A stretch of 64,000 nt of DNA, from positions 54,140,595 to 54,204,594 of the forward strand of contig OU426980.1 of assembly GCA_911387785.2 (NCBI GenBank), read 5' to 3'. A program made the position numbers and the translations under genes. This document shows positions 46,598 to 56,782 of the stretch, piece after piece (positions within the stretch are counted from its first letter, which is position 1; the number at the start of each line of letters is the position of its first letter). Source of the DNA: Aelia acuminata. Taxonomy: Eukaryota; Arthropoda; Insecta; Hemiptera; Pentatomidae. The notes beneath the pieces were generated by a model, which was not told where the DNA came from, did not search any database, and saw only the letters and a list, made by a program, of their open reading frames with translations.

Positions 46598-47121
46598 TAT
46601 ATGAAGAGTCCATGGAAGAAAGGGGGGATGTCATTTGGAGTGCTTTCCGAGAAAATAGAGTTTTTAGGTTTGGATCTTTAATTACTTCAGTATCTTTTAT
46701 TATTTTTCTTCAATTTTTTTATATGTCCTTTTCCTTTTTGTTTTGCGTGTAAAAATAATAAATTTGCCCGAAACAGACATAATACGCTCTAAAAATAAAT
46801 GTTTTAGTAAAAAAACAAAACAATTTAAACATAAAAGAAAGGGGGATAGCCCTGGACGCTCCCCCTTTCTTCCCTGTTTTATTGATGAAATGGTGATATT
46901 AATACACAACCCACATAACTTCTAACATGACTCTCCCCCATTCTAGGTTTTTCCACGAGGACATTCCCCCTTTCTTCCGAGTGCGTGGTTCTTTCCATCG
47001 CTTGTAACCAACCGACTGTCATTTTTTCTGACTATTTATTTTCACCAACATATTATACTCAACTAGACGAACAATTATATATATATATATAAATAATTTA
47101 TTTTTTGAAGAGAAAAGATTT

Positions 47122-47192
47122 GGCTCCGCCGGGAGTCAAACCCGGGTCTCCTGCGTTACATGCGAGGATGCTAACCACTACACCACAGAGCT
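47122..47192 (-). tRNA. tRNA-like unit A (inverted copy), probably non-functional
   Basis: Minus-strand copy of the units below. The T loop reads TTTGACT instead of TTCGACT, which damages the B box, and the anticodon stem has a C-A mismatch. With unit B it forms the two arms of an inverted repeat centred near 47340. Confidence 0.5.
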
Positions 47193-47432
47193 CGGCTCAA
47201 GGCAGAGCAAATCCTTCCTCTTCACTGATACCTACTCCCCAATCTCACAAGTTTTGCGAGTAGTAGCGGGAGGTGGACAAATTTTGTCCAATTTATGATA
47301 CTTATTGACATAAGTCAATTTTTTAAATTATTTTAATTAATTAATTAATTAACTCCCGCTACTACTCGCAAAACTTGTGAGATAGGGGAGTAGGTATCAG
47401 TGAAGAGGAAGGATTTGCTCTGCCTTGAGCCG

Positions 47433-47503
47433 AGCTCTGTGGTGTAGCGGTTAGCATCCTCGCATGTAACGCAGGAGACCCGGGTTCGACTCCCGGCGGA
47501 GCC
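47433..47503 (+). tRNA. tRNA-like unit B
   Basis: Folds as a cloverleaf: acceptor AGCTCTG/CGGAGCC (six of seven pairs, A-C at position 1), D arm with AGCGGTTA loop, anticodon loop ATGTAAC (anticodon GTA by position), T arm CCGGG-TTCGACT-CCCGG perfect. One C-A mismatch in the anticodon stem. GTA would mean Tyr, but there is no intron and the body resembles Glu/Asp/Thr-type tRNAs, so identity is uncertain. Could be a tRNA gene, a SINE head or a pseudogene. Confidence 0.55.
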
Positions 47504-47727
47504 AAATCTTTTCTCTTCAAAAAATAAATTATTTAAAAATAATTTAAAATTGGTGGTCAGCCACAATTTAAGATTGGATTAATTAAAATAATTTAAAAAA
47601 ATTGACTTATGTCAATAAGTATCATAAATTGGACAAAATTTGTCCACCTCCCGCTACTACTCGCAAAACTTGTGAGATAGGGGAGTAGGTATCAGTGAAG
47701 AGGAAGGATTTGCTCTGCCTTGAGCCG

Positions 47728-47798
47728 AGCTCTGTGGTGTAGCAGTTAGCATCCTTGCATGTAACGCAGGAGACCCGGGTTCGACTCCCGGCGGAGCC
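47728..47798 (+). tRNA. tRNA-like unit C, best-paired
   Basis: 295 bp after unit B and nearly identical. CTTGC/GCAGG makes the anticodon stem fully paired, and the D loop has AGCAGTTA. The unpaired first acceptor position remains. Best candidate of the four for a real transcript. Confidence 0.55.
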
Positions 47799-48022
47799 AA
47801 ATCTTTTCTCTTCAAAAAATAAATTATTTAAAAATAATTTAAAATTGGTGGTCAGCCACAATTTAAGATTGGATTAATTAAAATAATTTAAAAAATTGAC
47901 TTATGTCAATAAGTATCATAAATTGGACAAAATTTGTCCACCTCCCGCTACTACTCGCAAAACTTGTGAGATAGGGGGAGTAGGTATCAGTGAAGAGGAA
48001 GGATTTGCTCTGCCTTGAGCCG

Positions 48023-48093
48023 AGCTCTGTGGTGTAGCGGTTAGCATCCTCGCATGTAACGCAGGAGACCCGGGTTCGACTCCCGGCGGAGCC
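48023..48093 (+). tRNA. tRNA-like unit D
   Basis: 295 bp after unit C, same sequence as unit B over the tRNA-like part. Followed by AAATCTTTTCTCTTC, an imperfect T-run that could serve as a Pol III terminator. Confidence 0.55.
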
Positions 48094-48252
48094 AAATCTT
48101 TTCTCTTCAAAAAATAAATTATTTAAAAATAATTTAAAATTGGTGGTCAGCCACAATTTAAGATTGGATTAATTATAATTATATATATATAAAACTACAA
48201 TTCGGAAAAAAATTGACTCTCCCCCTTTCTTCAGTGGACTCTTCATATATAA

Positions 48253-49100
48253 TGATGTAATTTATTTATTTAATAAAAATGAATTCAATTTATTTTATTT
48301 TTTTTATTTAATATTTTTCCTCTACCTTCCAATAGCCTCCTTCAATTCTTCCCTTCATCTGTCCATATATCCCAGTGGGATTTATAAAAAGTAAAAAAAA
48401 AAGGTAATTAGAAATAATTTTTCATACCACCCAGTAAAATAATAAAAAACAAGAACTAAGAAAAAAAATATATGAACCCCCTCCCCCGCCAAAGAAAAAT
48501 GACATACGTTTTACATTAATTGGGTTATTGAAAGAAAATACCATTTCTCACATTTAATTAAAAATTATGCCCTAAAAACTGATTTCATTATAGAAATACA
48601 AAGGTACGCACGTGGCCCACGACAGCCTAGCGGGTTGTATGTAAAAAAATCTGGTTTACAAAAAACTTTCACTTACCAACTTACTTTGATTAGAAATTGA
48701 CGTGTTTTATTAAATTCCATTTCTCAAAGTCACACAATTTTCCACATTCATTTACTTACTTTTGTTTGTATTTGATCTTTAAAGTACACTAATTTTTTTT
48801 TTTTTTTTATTAAATAAATATTTTTACTTGTGATAATTCGGCAATGCAAGCATAATACTCCAAGTCGTCTGATTTTATAATTCTCTATGTAATTGTTGAA
48901 AACTTCATATAGTTACCATGAAACAAAATTTTTCCATTAAATGAACAGTACATCTTTAATTATAAACAATCGTCTGTACATATTTACTTGATTTGTTCAT
49001 ATTTCATATTTAGACATTTCTTGTTTTTAGGCGTAACGAGAGACAGTTAATTTCTCCATATAAACAAAACCAAAGGTACTTTATAGGGAAACATAAAAGG
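48253..49100. other. Intron sequence, nothing recognised
   Basis: AT-rich, with poly-T and poly-A runs. No frame or repeat identified. Confidence 0.4.
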
Positions 49101-49745
49101 CTCCTTCCCCATTTAAATAAATAAAGCTTACCTGATATTAAAGAACACCTAATTTTCATCAAATATGACGAATTAGATAAAAATCATTAAAGCCGTTTTT
49201 GAGATAATCGATAAAGAGGTAAACATTGGAAAAAAGTTATGAAATAAAGTGCCCCCTCCGTTTGACCAATTCTGTTAAAATGTTGGCTGTCACATCTTTG
49301 GCATATACATACATCAGATACCCAGTTTGATCAAAATCGTTAAAGCCGTTTTTGAGTAAATAAAAAAAACACGTGAAAATTATATAAAATTGATGGAGAA
49401 AAGTGCCCCCTCCGGTTGATCAATTTTGATGAAATTTTCGCAGTCATATCTCGGGCATATGAATACCTCAAATACTTAGTTTAATCAAAATTGTTAGAGC
49501 CGTTTTCGGGAAAATAAAAAAAAAAACGTAAAAAGTTATTAAATAAAGTACCCCCTCCGTTTAACCAATTTTGATGAAATTTTTGCTGTCACATCGCGGG
49601 TATGTACAAACACTAAATTACCAATTTCAGGTTCGCACGGTTTATAGTTTTTGAGCTAGTCTGTTCACACATACACACAGACCATTTCGCGGGACTTGGT
49701 TATTTGGACTCAAGGGACCCCAAAACGTGTATTTCTGTTGAAAAC
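49101..49745. repeat. Degenerate tandem repeat, unit about 150 bp
   Basis: The phrase GTGCCCCCTCCG (once GTACCCCCTCCG) followed by (T)TTGA(C/T)CAATTTTGATGAAA occurs at 49249, 49403 and 49548, with spacings of about 154 and 145. Between them AATCGTTAAAGCCGTTTT recurs at about 49183, 49334 and 49488. The array ends in a GC-richer tail (49640-49745). It looks like the internal repeat of a non-autonomous DNA element; no terminal repeats were located. Confidence 0.75.
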
Positions 49746-50521
49746 CGGAAGTCGGAATTTTTCACGATCGCAATACTTTCCCTTCCTATATATTTCATAT
49801 ATAGGTGAGTGAAAGTAAAAATGGTAAATGGTACTTGCATTGATGTTATAATGATTGTTTTGATTTATTAAAGTGCTATTTTCAAGCATGAATAAAAAAA
49901 CCATTGGGCCCCCGAGGATGTATGCTTATTGTTAGTGGGCATTGAATGTGCTAATAAAATGGTAAGCTATTATTGTGTACTTTAATTACAACAGTCTTCT
50001 TAAACTTCTTTGGCAGTCTCCCAGGGTCTTCATTTCTCACATCACAATCACCACTTTGGAATTTTTCAAACTACTCAAAGCACTCAATGAAATTCTGCAA
50101 CAGTTTTCATTAAATGGTAATGGAAAATCAATTCTGTTGGATGGATAAACAATAAACTCGACATTTCCAACGCTAATAAAAACTGTGATGTTACATTGTT
50201 GATTATAAACATTGTCAGCTGACAAAATTAAAAAAAATAAATAAAAATTAAAAAAATGATGCAATGAAGTCTTAGACCATCTATAGGCGGTTTCTTTAAA
50301 TATGACCAGGTAAATATTTTTTCGAGACATATCACTCAAAGAGCCCCAACATCAAAGGGACATTTAATATGAAGTTGAGCCATATCCATATCATAAAATC
50401 AAAATTAGAATTCTAATTCTTAATGCCTAACAACTGTGCATTAATAGATATTACAAATGTATATAAATAATGAAGTATAATTGAATAAATAAAATAGATA
50501 CATAAAAGTTGTCAAACATAC
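49746..50521. other. Intron sequence, nothing recognised
   Basis: AT-rich DNA before B56 exon c. Minus-strand frames of 64 and 100 codons (49710-49904, 50037-50339) show no domain. Confidence 0.4.
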
Positions 50522-50735
50522 CTCCTTAGGAGAATGAGTTTTGGGCCAAAACTTTAACAATGATCTAATAACAGGCTCAGTAAGAGATGGATCTTTTTCA
50601 AGAAACTGCACCACACAATAGGCAAGCTGAGGATGATAAACTGAGAGGGATTTAACTTTATGAAGAGGCAAAAGCACTTTTAATAGAAATATTTTGTGTT
50701 CTTCCTTCAGTGGTAAAGCAAATCCATTAATGACA
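50522..50735 (-). CDS. PPP2R5: B56 coding exon c
   Basis: 214 bp, ends in phase 0. Reads SVINGFALPLKEEHKIFLL, then KVLLPLHKVKSLSVYHPQ, then QFLEKDPSLTEPVIRSLL and KFWPKTHSPKE. It contains the equivalents of pocket residue 231 (here Val for Ile, conservative) and His243. These are HEAT-like helices of the B56 solenoid. Acceptor TTTTTTAG, donor GAG|GTATGT. Confidence 0.97.
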
Positions 50736-51400
50736 CTAAAAAATTAAATATATATTATAAATATATAGAATAAATATAATGAGTCTAAAGCAAATGTCTA
50801 AAACTAAAGGGAATGATAATAGACCTAAGAATTACAAAGTTTTTGTTATTTGAGGGAGGCATAAAGTGTATTAACTTCCCCCACTCTCTGGTTATCCAGC
50901 CCTACAAGTTATTGGTCACCCTAGTTTTTTATACGTTGAATTACAACCGTACTATTATGTAAAATCATTTTATATATTAAGTAACAACTTTCCTCTAAAT
51001 TTAAATGTATAAAATTTTCAAATATGTCTCCTTTAAAAAATCCACTGTTTTAATGAAGGGATAATAAAAGTCACAGAGTCATCTGTGAGTTCTTTTTTGA
51101 TTGATTGGACCTAATTATTTTGTTACATATCTTAAAAATGTTGATTAAATAAAAAATAAAATAAAAAGATCCTTAAGGATAGGAAAGTTGCGATTATAGT
51201 TTCTATATCTTAGAAGGAGATTACGAGAATAGCAATGACTGTAAAAGTATATTTACAGCATCTTACTCAGTGTGCCTAGTTAGATTTACTAAAAAATCCT
51301 AGAGAGATGAATAGCTGAAAGCAAGACTAGTAGGGAACTGTATAGGTTCAGAAGACAAAGAAGCTCACAGGACCTGACTTTTGGGTACAGCTTATCAGGG
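50736..51400. other. Intron sequence, nothing recognised
   Basis: Intron DNA upstream (in gene direction, downstream) of exon c. It becomes purine-rich after 51170. No frame identified. Confidence 0.4.
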
Positions 51401-51401
51401 A

Positions 51402-51443
51402 GGTTGTAGCATATTAAGAGCCAATTCTTAATATGCTACAACC
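51402..51443. repeat. Perfect 17-bp hairpin
   Basis: Arms GGTTGTAGCATATTAAG (51402-51418) and CTTAATATGCTACAACC (51427-51443) are exact inverted copies with an 8-base loop AGCCAATT. Stem of low GC. No element edge or target duplication is evident around it. Confidence 0.9.
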
Positions 51444-51563
51444 ATCCTATGTCGATCTAAGAAAAGGATTGGTGTCCAGAAAGAGGATATGGTCAAGATA
51501 TGAAAAAACCAGGAATTTGGTTGGAACAAGTAATCATAACTCCCAAGAATTTGAGGCAATGCT

Positions 51564-51577
51564 GGGGGGGGGGGGGG
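51564..51577. repeat. Run of 14 G
   Basis: Uninterrupted G14 on the plus strand, able to form G-quadruplex structures. Its length is also prone to sequencing error. Confidence 0.9.
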
Positions 51578-51859
51578 CAGATATCAGAATAGCAGCTTGA
51601 AACCTTTTCATTTCATATTAGTTCTGGAGAAGGCTATCGGTAAAACAAAGAAAAATATGCAGAAATTTCATCTTGGACACTGGGATATATAGCCTCCTTA
51701 TTATTCCATGCTGGTGTTTCCCAAGGAAATCTTAATGATCATGACCTCAGAATAATCACTTGACGCTCACATCGAGGCACAGGAGCCAAGGAAAGAACAA
51801 GGAAGACCAGACTAGGAAAATAAAAACCAAGCCAATCTTGAAGTCAAAACCTGTAAAAA

Positions 51860-52210
51860 CCACTCAAAAGAAAAACAGATTAAGGTGGATTGGGCACCTT
51901 CTCTGAATAGATCGGGAAAAAGTTCATAAGGTTCAGAACCCAGACTAAAATAAAAAAAATTTCATGAATGAAAATCCATTATCCGATGTGGACTTGTCCT
52001 GTTGGTTTAAATTTGTATGAATTATAGGATTGGAAAAATTATAAAAATGAATTTTGTATTGCTAAAGGAAGATTATTTTTTCATTTTAATCTTAAGTTGT
52101 GTCTGTCTGAAATTGATAAACCTAAAGGGATGGCTGGATTGGGAGACTACACTGAACATGAAGCCGCTAGTAGTTCAAATGGTGACAAAGTTGCTTTAAA
52201 ATATGATTGT
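51860..52210 (+). pseudogene. Possible LINE C-terminal scrap
   Basis: Plus strand 51870-51905 reads KKNRLRWIGHLL, the LRW(I/L)GH motif of LINE C-termini. A run of frames with stops follows. Too short for a firm call. Confidence 0.4.
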
Positions 52211-52639
52211 AAATTTAGGGATACATTTTTCTTCTTTATAATGATTAGTAGAGGATAAATCTAAAAATCCTGCTAGTATTCAGCATTTTAAAATTTGTTG
52301 ATGAAAGAGAGTTGGAATAAATTTTAAAATAGTTGTAAACACAGTTAATTAGAAAAAAGGGAAGGTTTAGCCTTGAATTTCTTATTTTTCAAATGAAATA
52401 TCAGAAATTTTGTATTAATTTTTTTTTTTAATCTTGCCTAGTTATGATCAATAAAATAATTTTATTATTTCATTAATTGATTACTAAAATAAGGGAATAA
52501 AGAATATGATCAATATTTATAATTAATGGTTAATATAAAAACTTAACATGTGTTTAGCTAGAGGTGGTTTATACATTTGCTATATTATTCATTTCCTACA
52601 AGGAAAGTATAAATAAACTGACAAGTTTTAAGATTTATA

Positions 52640-53335
52640 ATTCTAGAATGAAGGAGGATTTTTACTCAGCCCAGCATTGGTGGCACATAGCAGGATTTGG
52701 AAAGAATAAAATTTTATTAGGAAAGCTAAAGAGAATAACGTGTCTCATGATGACAGGTGCTATTAGGATCACACCAACAGCAGTGATGGAAGTAATGTTA
52801 TATTTAGCGCCACTGCAAACAGTGGTGGAGGTCCAAGCCCTGAAATCCTCTAATAGGATTGAGAAGCGAAACAATTCCTCTTGAGTGAAGACTCCGGGGG
52901 TACACTGGGATATATACAGGAAAATCATAGAGAATCATGTGTTTTCTATGCATTCTGATTTGCAAATTCCAGAACTCTTAGAAATTAAATATCAAACCAA
53001 AATAAATAAAACGCTTACCAAAACAGGATCTGATGAAGGAATATGGAAGAAAGATAAATCCTTTCAATCTCGCTGGAAAAATATGGTACTGTCTTCCTCA
53101 AAGGATAATAAGTAAGAGGATAACTATTTTAACAGACAGTCAAGCAGAAATTGGAGCAATTAAGAGCTACATAACCAAATCTAAGGTCTTAAGGACCTGC
53201 AATACAATGCTCACCAAACTGGTGAAACACAATAAAGTAAGCGAGGATGGGACATTCTGGCATACTAGGGAACAAAATAGGAGATGAACTAGCTAGGAAA
53301 GGCTCAGCGAACATGCTCATAACCCCTGATCCAGT
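52640..53335 (+). pseudogene. LINE fragment with RNase H (I/R1/Jockey-like group)
   Basis: Plus strand, broken frames: LKRITCLMMTGAIRITPTAVM, shortened here to the core ITGAIRITPTA, matches the region after RT in I/R1/LOA-type LINEs (LACLGITGAMRTTPTAA). Further on are RNase H motifs ITILTDSQAEIGAIKS (TDSQ Asp) and, across a shift at about 53255, HTREQNR and NKIGDELARKGS (the GNE.AD-like Asp). Its own RT and endonuclease are absent. Confidence 0.75.
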
Positions 53336-53665
53336 AACTGATAGATAGATAAAATACTGTATTTTGTAAATATTACAATTACAGGGGGTCTGGCTTAAGT
53401 TAAATACTTGAAAAAAGACAAATCAAATTGCTGTCACCTTAGTTCTAATTTTGTTATAACGAACAAAACAAAAAAAAAAAAAAAAAGAAATACAAATTAC
53501 ATTCTTAAATAAATTTAATTAACCAATTCGTAAAAACATAAGTATATAACAAATAAACTGACTTAAAAATTAAGTTTATCCTTGATTATTAGAATACATG
53601 AGTGATTATAATTACTAAACTGATACAGCAAGAAAATAGATCAAGTTATTAATGTTTCATTGCAT
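53336..53665. other. Intron sequence, nothing recognised
   Basis: AT-rich spacer with an A-run at 53467-53487, between two LINE fragments in opposite orientation. Confidence 0.4.
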
Positions 53666-54340
53666 CTATATGTTGATCGCCTGAACTACAAATAAATAAA
53701 TATTATTTAGTTTATCTATGTCCTTTACAGACAACTGATCTTCTAAAATCAGTTTTGGAGCGCTAAATTGTTTAATATGTCTGGAAAACAGAGACTGTCT
53801 GAGATCCCTGAAAGCTGAGTAGTTCAACAAAAAATGTTTAATTTCATCATTAGAATTAGAGTTACAATACTTACATATCTGATTAATATTAAAAGACCTA
53901 TATTTACTATTAATTGATAAGCGTGCATACTTAATACCCACCATACCTAATTGAGCAACCACTCTTATTTTATTTATATGGGTACTGAAAAACAAAAAAT
54001 CTATCTGAGTTCCAAAAGTTACTATATTCCGATAATATAGATTAAATTCTGAGTGGGCCACCCTGTCAAAATCTATGCTCTTTAAGTGGTCCGACATTGC
54101 CTCTAGAAGGTTTACTTTGCAATTTTTAATAAATTCTAAATTATTTCGATGATACAAAACATCCCCAGCCCCAATCATGAAGAGCAATTTAATGAGCTCA
54201 CTGACCCAATTGAGAGGCATATTTGCATTTGAACTGAGCTCAACAAGTTGTTTATAACATTTACATATATCGTATATAAAGCTCCTAAGATTCCGTGGAT
54301 GTTTCCCCCGAAGCACCCGCCATCTACTTTCCTCTCTCAT
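53666..54340 (-). pseudogene. LINE C-terminal domain (minus)
   Basis: A 224-codon frame whose second half has QICKYCNSNSNDEIKHFLLN then YSAFRDLRQSLF, the C-x2-C...H zinc motif and following helix common at the C-terminus of LINE polyproteins. Probably the end of the LINE whose RT lies at 55373-56034, split from it by the plus-strand tail at 54350-54930. Confidence 0.65.
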
Positions 54341-54349
54341 CCTTCCCCA

Positions 54350-54930
54350 CTTCGATTATGAATGCTTCTTAGTATATGAAGGGTTTTCTGGTAAACTAGA
54401 GATGAGATCAAAAAGATTAATGAACCGCCTTATTAGATTTATTACTGATCTTCCCAGACACTCTCACGTTTCCCAATTATATACTGAGCAAGATTTACTT
54501 TTTCCTGAATCCAGACGAAATACTCCTTGGTTCATTCCTATTCCAATCCTTTAGAATAAACACAAGATCTCATCCCACCCGAAGAACAGCCTACTTTGAG
54601 CGATGCTTTATTGTACGTGCAACCTATCTTTGGAATTCCTTACCTAACTCCATTTGCAGCGCATCCTCCTTGGCCTCATTTTAAAACTATTTATTTATTC
54701 ATCTCCTAGACAATCAATCTCCCGTATAAATGTAAAAATGGTCAATATTTAGATCTAAGAGTAAACAGTCATGAATTATTTCTATGTTATTATTCTATAT
54801 ATAATTTATAATTTCATTCTACTGCTTTATTTTTAGTCAGACAAATGTACCATCATAAGTTTCCTTTTTGTTATTCTTAGGGAATAAAAGTCCCAGAATA
54901 AATTTATATTTTCATTTCATTTCATAACAC
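54350..54930 (+). mobile_element. 3' end of a CR1/L2-like LINE inserted in the minus LINE
   Basis: Plus strand: RLMNRLIRFITDLPRHSHVS then YTEQDLLFPESRRN, and later RTAYFERCFIVRATYLWNSLP (core ATYLWNSLP), the terminal motif of CR1/L2-type polyproteins. It ends in the short tandem tail TTTTCATTTCATTTCAT (54908-54924), as expected for CR1-related 3' ends. Stops interrupt the frame. Confidence 0.65.
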
Positions 54931-54944
54931 ATTTTGGGCAGTTG

Positions 54945-55271
54945 TTATTCTTCCATATATATTATTCTTATCCACCAGTTCAGCATTCTCACAAATATTT
55001 TCAATAAGGCATGTACTCTACCAGTTTCAATCCTTATATAAAAGTTGGGCGTGTTAAGGGGTAACTTTAATATATATTTGATAAACTTTAATTGTCCTCT
55101 TTCGTTTAATTCTGAATATTGGCTTCCCCAAACTTCAATCATATAAAGCAGTACGCTTTCAGAAAGCGACTCATATAGTAAACAATTTAGTATTCCAGTT
55201 GTCTGATTTACTAGTTTGGAGAATACTTGTAACTGTTGCGTTTGCAGTGGCTTGCTTAGTCGAAGATGCAT
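54945..55271 (-). pseudogene. LINE region after RT (minus)
   Basis: A 108-codon frame: QVFSKLVNQTTGILNCLLYE, LYMIEVWGSQYSELNERGQL and FIKYILKLPLNTPNFYIRIE. It matches the part of a LINE between RT and the C-terminal zinc region (the sequence around EVWG and KFIK..L.LP..TPN). It belongs with 53666-54340. Confidence 0.65.
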
Positions 55272-55372
55272 TGCAGGCTTGCCTGACGAAGATATTATTG
55301 TCCCTAGATAATTGAAAGTCTTAACTACCTTTGTGTGATATCATAACCTTTGTTTTATCAGTTAACTTTCAG

Positions 55373-55585
55373 TGAATTGGCTTTGCAGTATTCTGAAAGA
55401 ATACTGAGGACTAATTGTGTTTCGACCAGTGTTAAGGAAAGAAAAACCATTTCGTCAGCATAAAGTAGAACTACCAAGTCGTTATTACCACTTAAATTTA
55501 TCCCTCTAGCATTTTTTTCTTTAAAGAAGGTGATAAGATCTGAGATATAAAGAGAAAATAAAAGTGGACTAAGAATTTCCCCTGG
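55373..55585. repeat. 213-bp segment, copy 1
   Basis: Starts TGAATTGGCTTTGCAG and ends TTTCCCCTGG. Found again 1101 bp to the right with one or two differences (ATAAAGAG against ATAACGAG). Here it is a natural part of the LINE RT. Confidence 0.92.
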
Positions 55586-56034
55586 TAGGACCCCTCCTGA
55601 TATGTTCGTTCATTTCTTTTGTTAGTTGCACATCTTCTGAGACTCAGAACAAATTCATGTGAGACATCGCAAAATTTCACCATAATCCTAAAAAAATTAC
55701 TTTTTATCCCATAACTATGAAGTTTATGCCACAAATTACTGTGCAGTGAGGAATCAAAGGCTCTTTTCAATCTTAGTAGAATGTTAATCGAGTCAGTCAG
55801 AGTGAAAATGCAGCCTCTGCCTTTCCTAAAACCCATTTGCTCTTCAGGGTTCAGACCTGTTGAATCTGCCCAGTGAACTAACCTATTGTACATAATGCGG
55901 ATGAAAATTTTCGTGATAGTGTGAATTATTGCTATGCCTCTGTAAATTTCTGGGTTTAATGGATCTCCTTTTTTATGCAACAGAAACTTTTTTTTATAGA
56001 AGACCACTGTTTCTGGGTGTTTTCGGATTCCCAT
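55373..56034 (-). pseudogene. LINE reverse transcriptase (minus)
   Basis: Minus strand: FLLHKKGDPLNPEIYRGIAI, EEQMGFRKGRGCIFTLTDSI, LRLKRAFDSSLHSNLWHKL, then after a shift ILSPLLFS(L)YISDLITFF, and the catalytic box at about 55455 reading YADE in LVVLLYADEMVFLS. The canonical second Asp is replaced by Glu. Many breaks. The 213 bp at its left end recur at 56474. Confidence 0.75.
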
Positions 56035-56371
56035 ATTTTGTTAAAAAGATTAAGCAGATACGAGATCCAAGATTTGTTAAGATTCGTGTAGCACTCATTA
56101 GGGATCATATCAAATCCTACATTTTTTTTTTTTGGTTTACAGTTTGTAATACTAGTTCTTAATAGTAATTTCTGAATGTATAAAGGGATGAATAAAACTT
56201 GGAAATTCGTAGCAGATAAACAATTTTCATGGTGGAATATTGTTGTAAATTGTTTTCAGTTCTCTAAACTGATGGGACACTGGACAAATTTTCTATTTCT
56301 ATAATACTTAATAACAGACCAAAAGTCAGAGGGATTTTTAGTATTGCTTAATTTGGTCTTTGAATCTTCAA

Positions 56372-56473
56372 AATTTGTATTGTTTCACAATTTTTTTCAT
56401 ATTTTTTTTTTTTTTTTTTTTTTTTTGCGTCAAGGTACCTGTTCACCAACAATACTTTGGCAAAGCGAGATTT
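56372..56473. repeat. Flanking duplicate A, copy 1
   Basis: About 102 bp, ATTTGTATTGTTTCACAA, a long T-run, then GCGTCAAGGTACCTG and GGCAAAGCGAGATTT. Repeated at 56689-56782 with a shorter T-run and a few changes. Confidence 0.85.
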
Positions 56474-56686
56474 TGAATTGGCTTTGCAGTATTCTGAAAG
56501 AATACTGAGGACTAATTGTGTTTCGACCAGTGTTAAGGAAAGAAAAACCATTTCGTCAGCATAAAGTAGAACTACCAAGTCGTTATTACCACTTAAATTT
56601 ATCCCTCTAGCATTTTTTTCTTTAAAGAAGGTGATAAGATCTGAGATATAACGAGAAAATAAAAGTGGACTAAGAATTTCCCCTGG
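56474..56686. repeat. 213-bp segment, copy 2 (inserted between duplicates)
   Basis: Copy of 55373-55585 in the same orientation, placed exactly between the two A copies. Carries the same YADE-encoding stretch. Confidence 0.9.
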
Positions 56687-56688
56687 AG

Positions 56689-56782
56689 ATTTGTATTGTT
56701 TCACAATTGTTTTTATAATTTTTTTTTTTTTTTGCGTCAAGGTACCTGGTTCACCAACAACACTTTGGCAAAGCGAGATTTT
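56689..56782. repeat. Flanking duplicate A, copy 2
   Basis: About 94 bp, matches 56372-56473 apart from T-run length, ACCTGGTTC for ACCTGTTC, and CAACACT for CAATACT. Confidence 0.85.

Larger units (their letters stand above)
47345..48165 (+). repeat. 295-bp tandem array, three units
   Basis: The unit runs from CTCCCGCTACTACTCGC through the tRNA-like part to GGTGGTCAGCCACAATTT and an AT-rich spacer. Starts of the tRNA-like parts at 47433, 47728 and 48023 give an exact period of 295. Units differ at only a handful of positions, so the array is young. Confidence 0.9.
46598..48252. mobile_element. Composite inverted-repeat element carrying tRNA-like units
   Basis: Outer ends ATATGAAGAGTCCATGGAAG and, inverted at 48215-48252, ATATGAAGAGTCCACTGAAG, each followed by AAAGGGGG. 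The GAAGAAAGGGGG word recurs inside at 46835, 46855 (inverted) and 46965 (inverted), so several related MITEs seem nested. The right half holds one inverted and three direct copies of a unit containing a tRNA-like sequence. Borders rich in TA prevent a firm target duplication call. Confidence 0.6.

Noticed and set aside
47433..47503. Genuine tRNA-Tyr gene
   Set aside because: Position-wise anticodon GTA, but no intron, an A-C mismatch at acceptor position 1 and a body unlike tRNA-Tyr; kept only as tRNA-like.
47100..48100. Possible CRISPR-like array from regularly spaced repeats
   Set aside because: The 295-bp units are long, contiguous and tRNA-containing in a eukaryotic intron; this is not a repeat-spacer array.
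47345..48156. Repeated minus-strand frames with the peptide SAGSRTRVSCVTCEDANRY
   Set aside because: They are the reverse translation of the tRNA-like units and recur only because the 295-bp array recurs.
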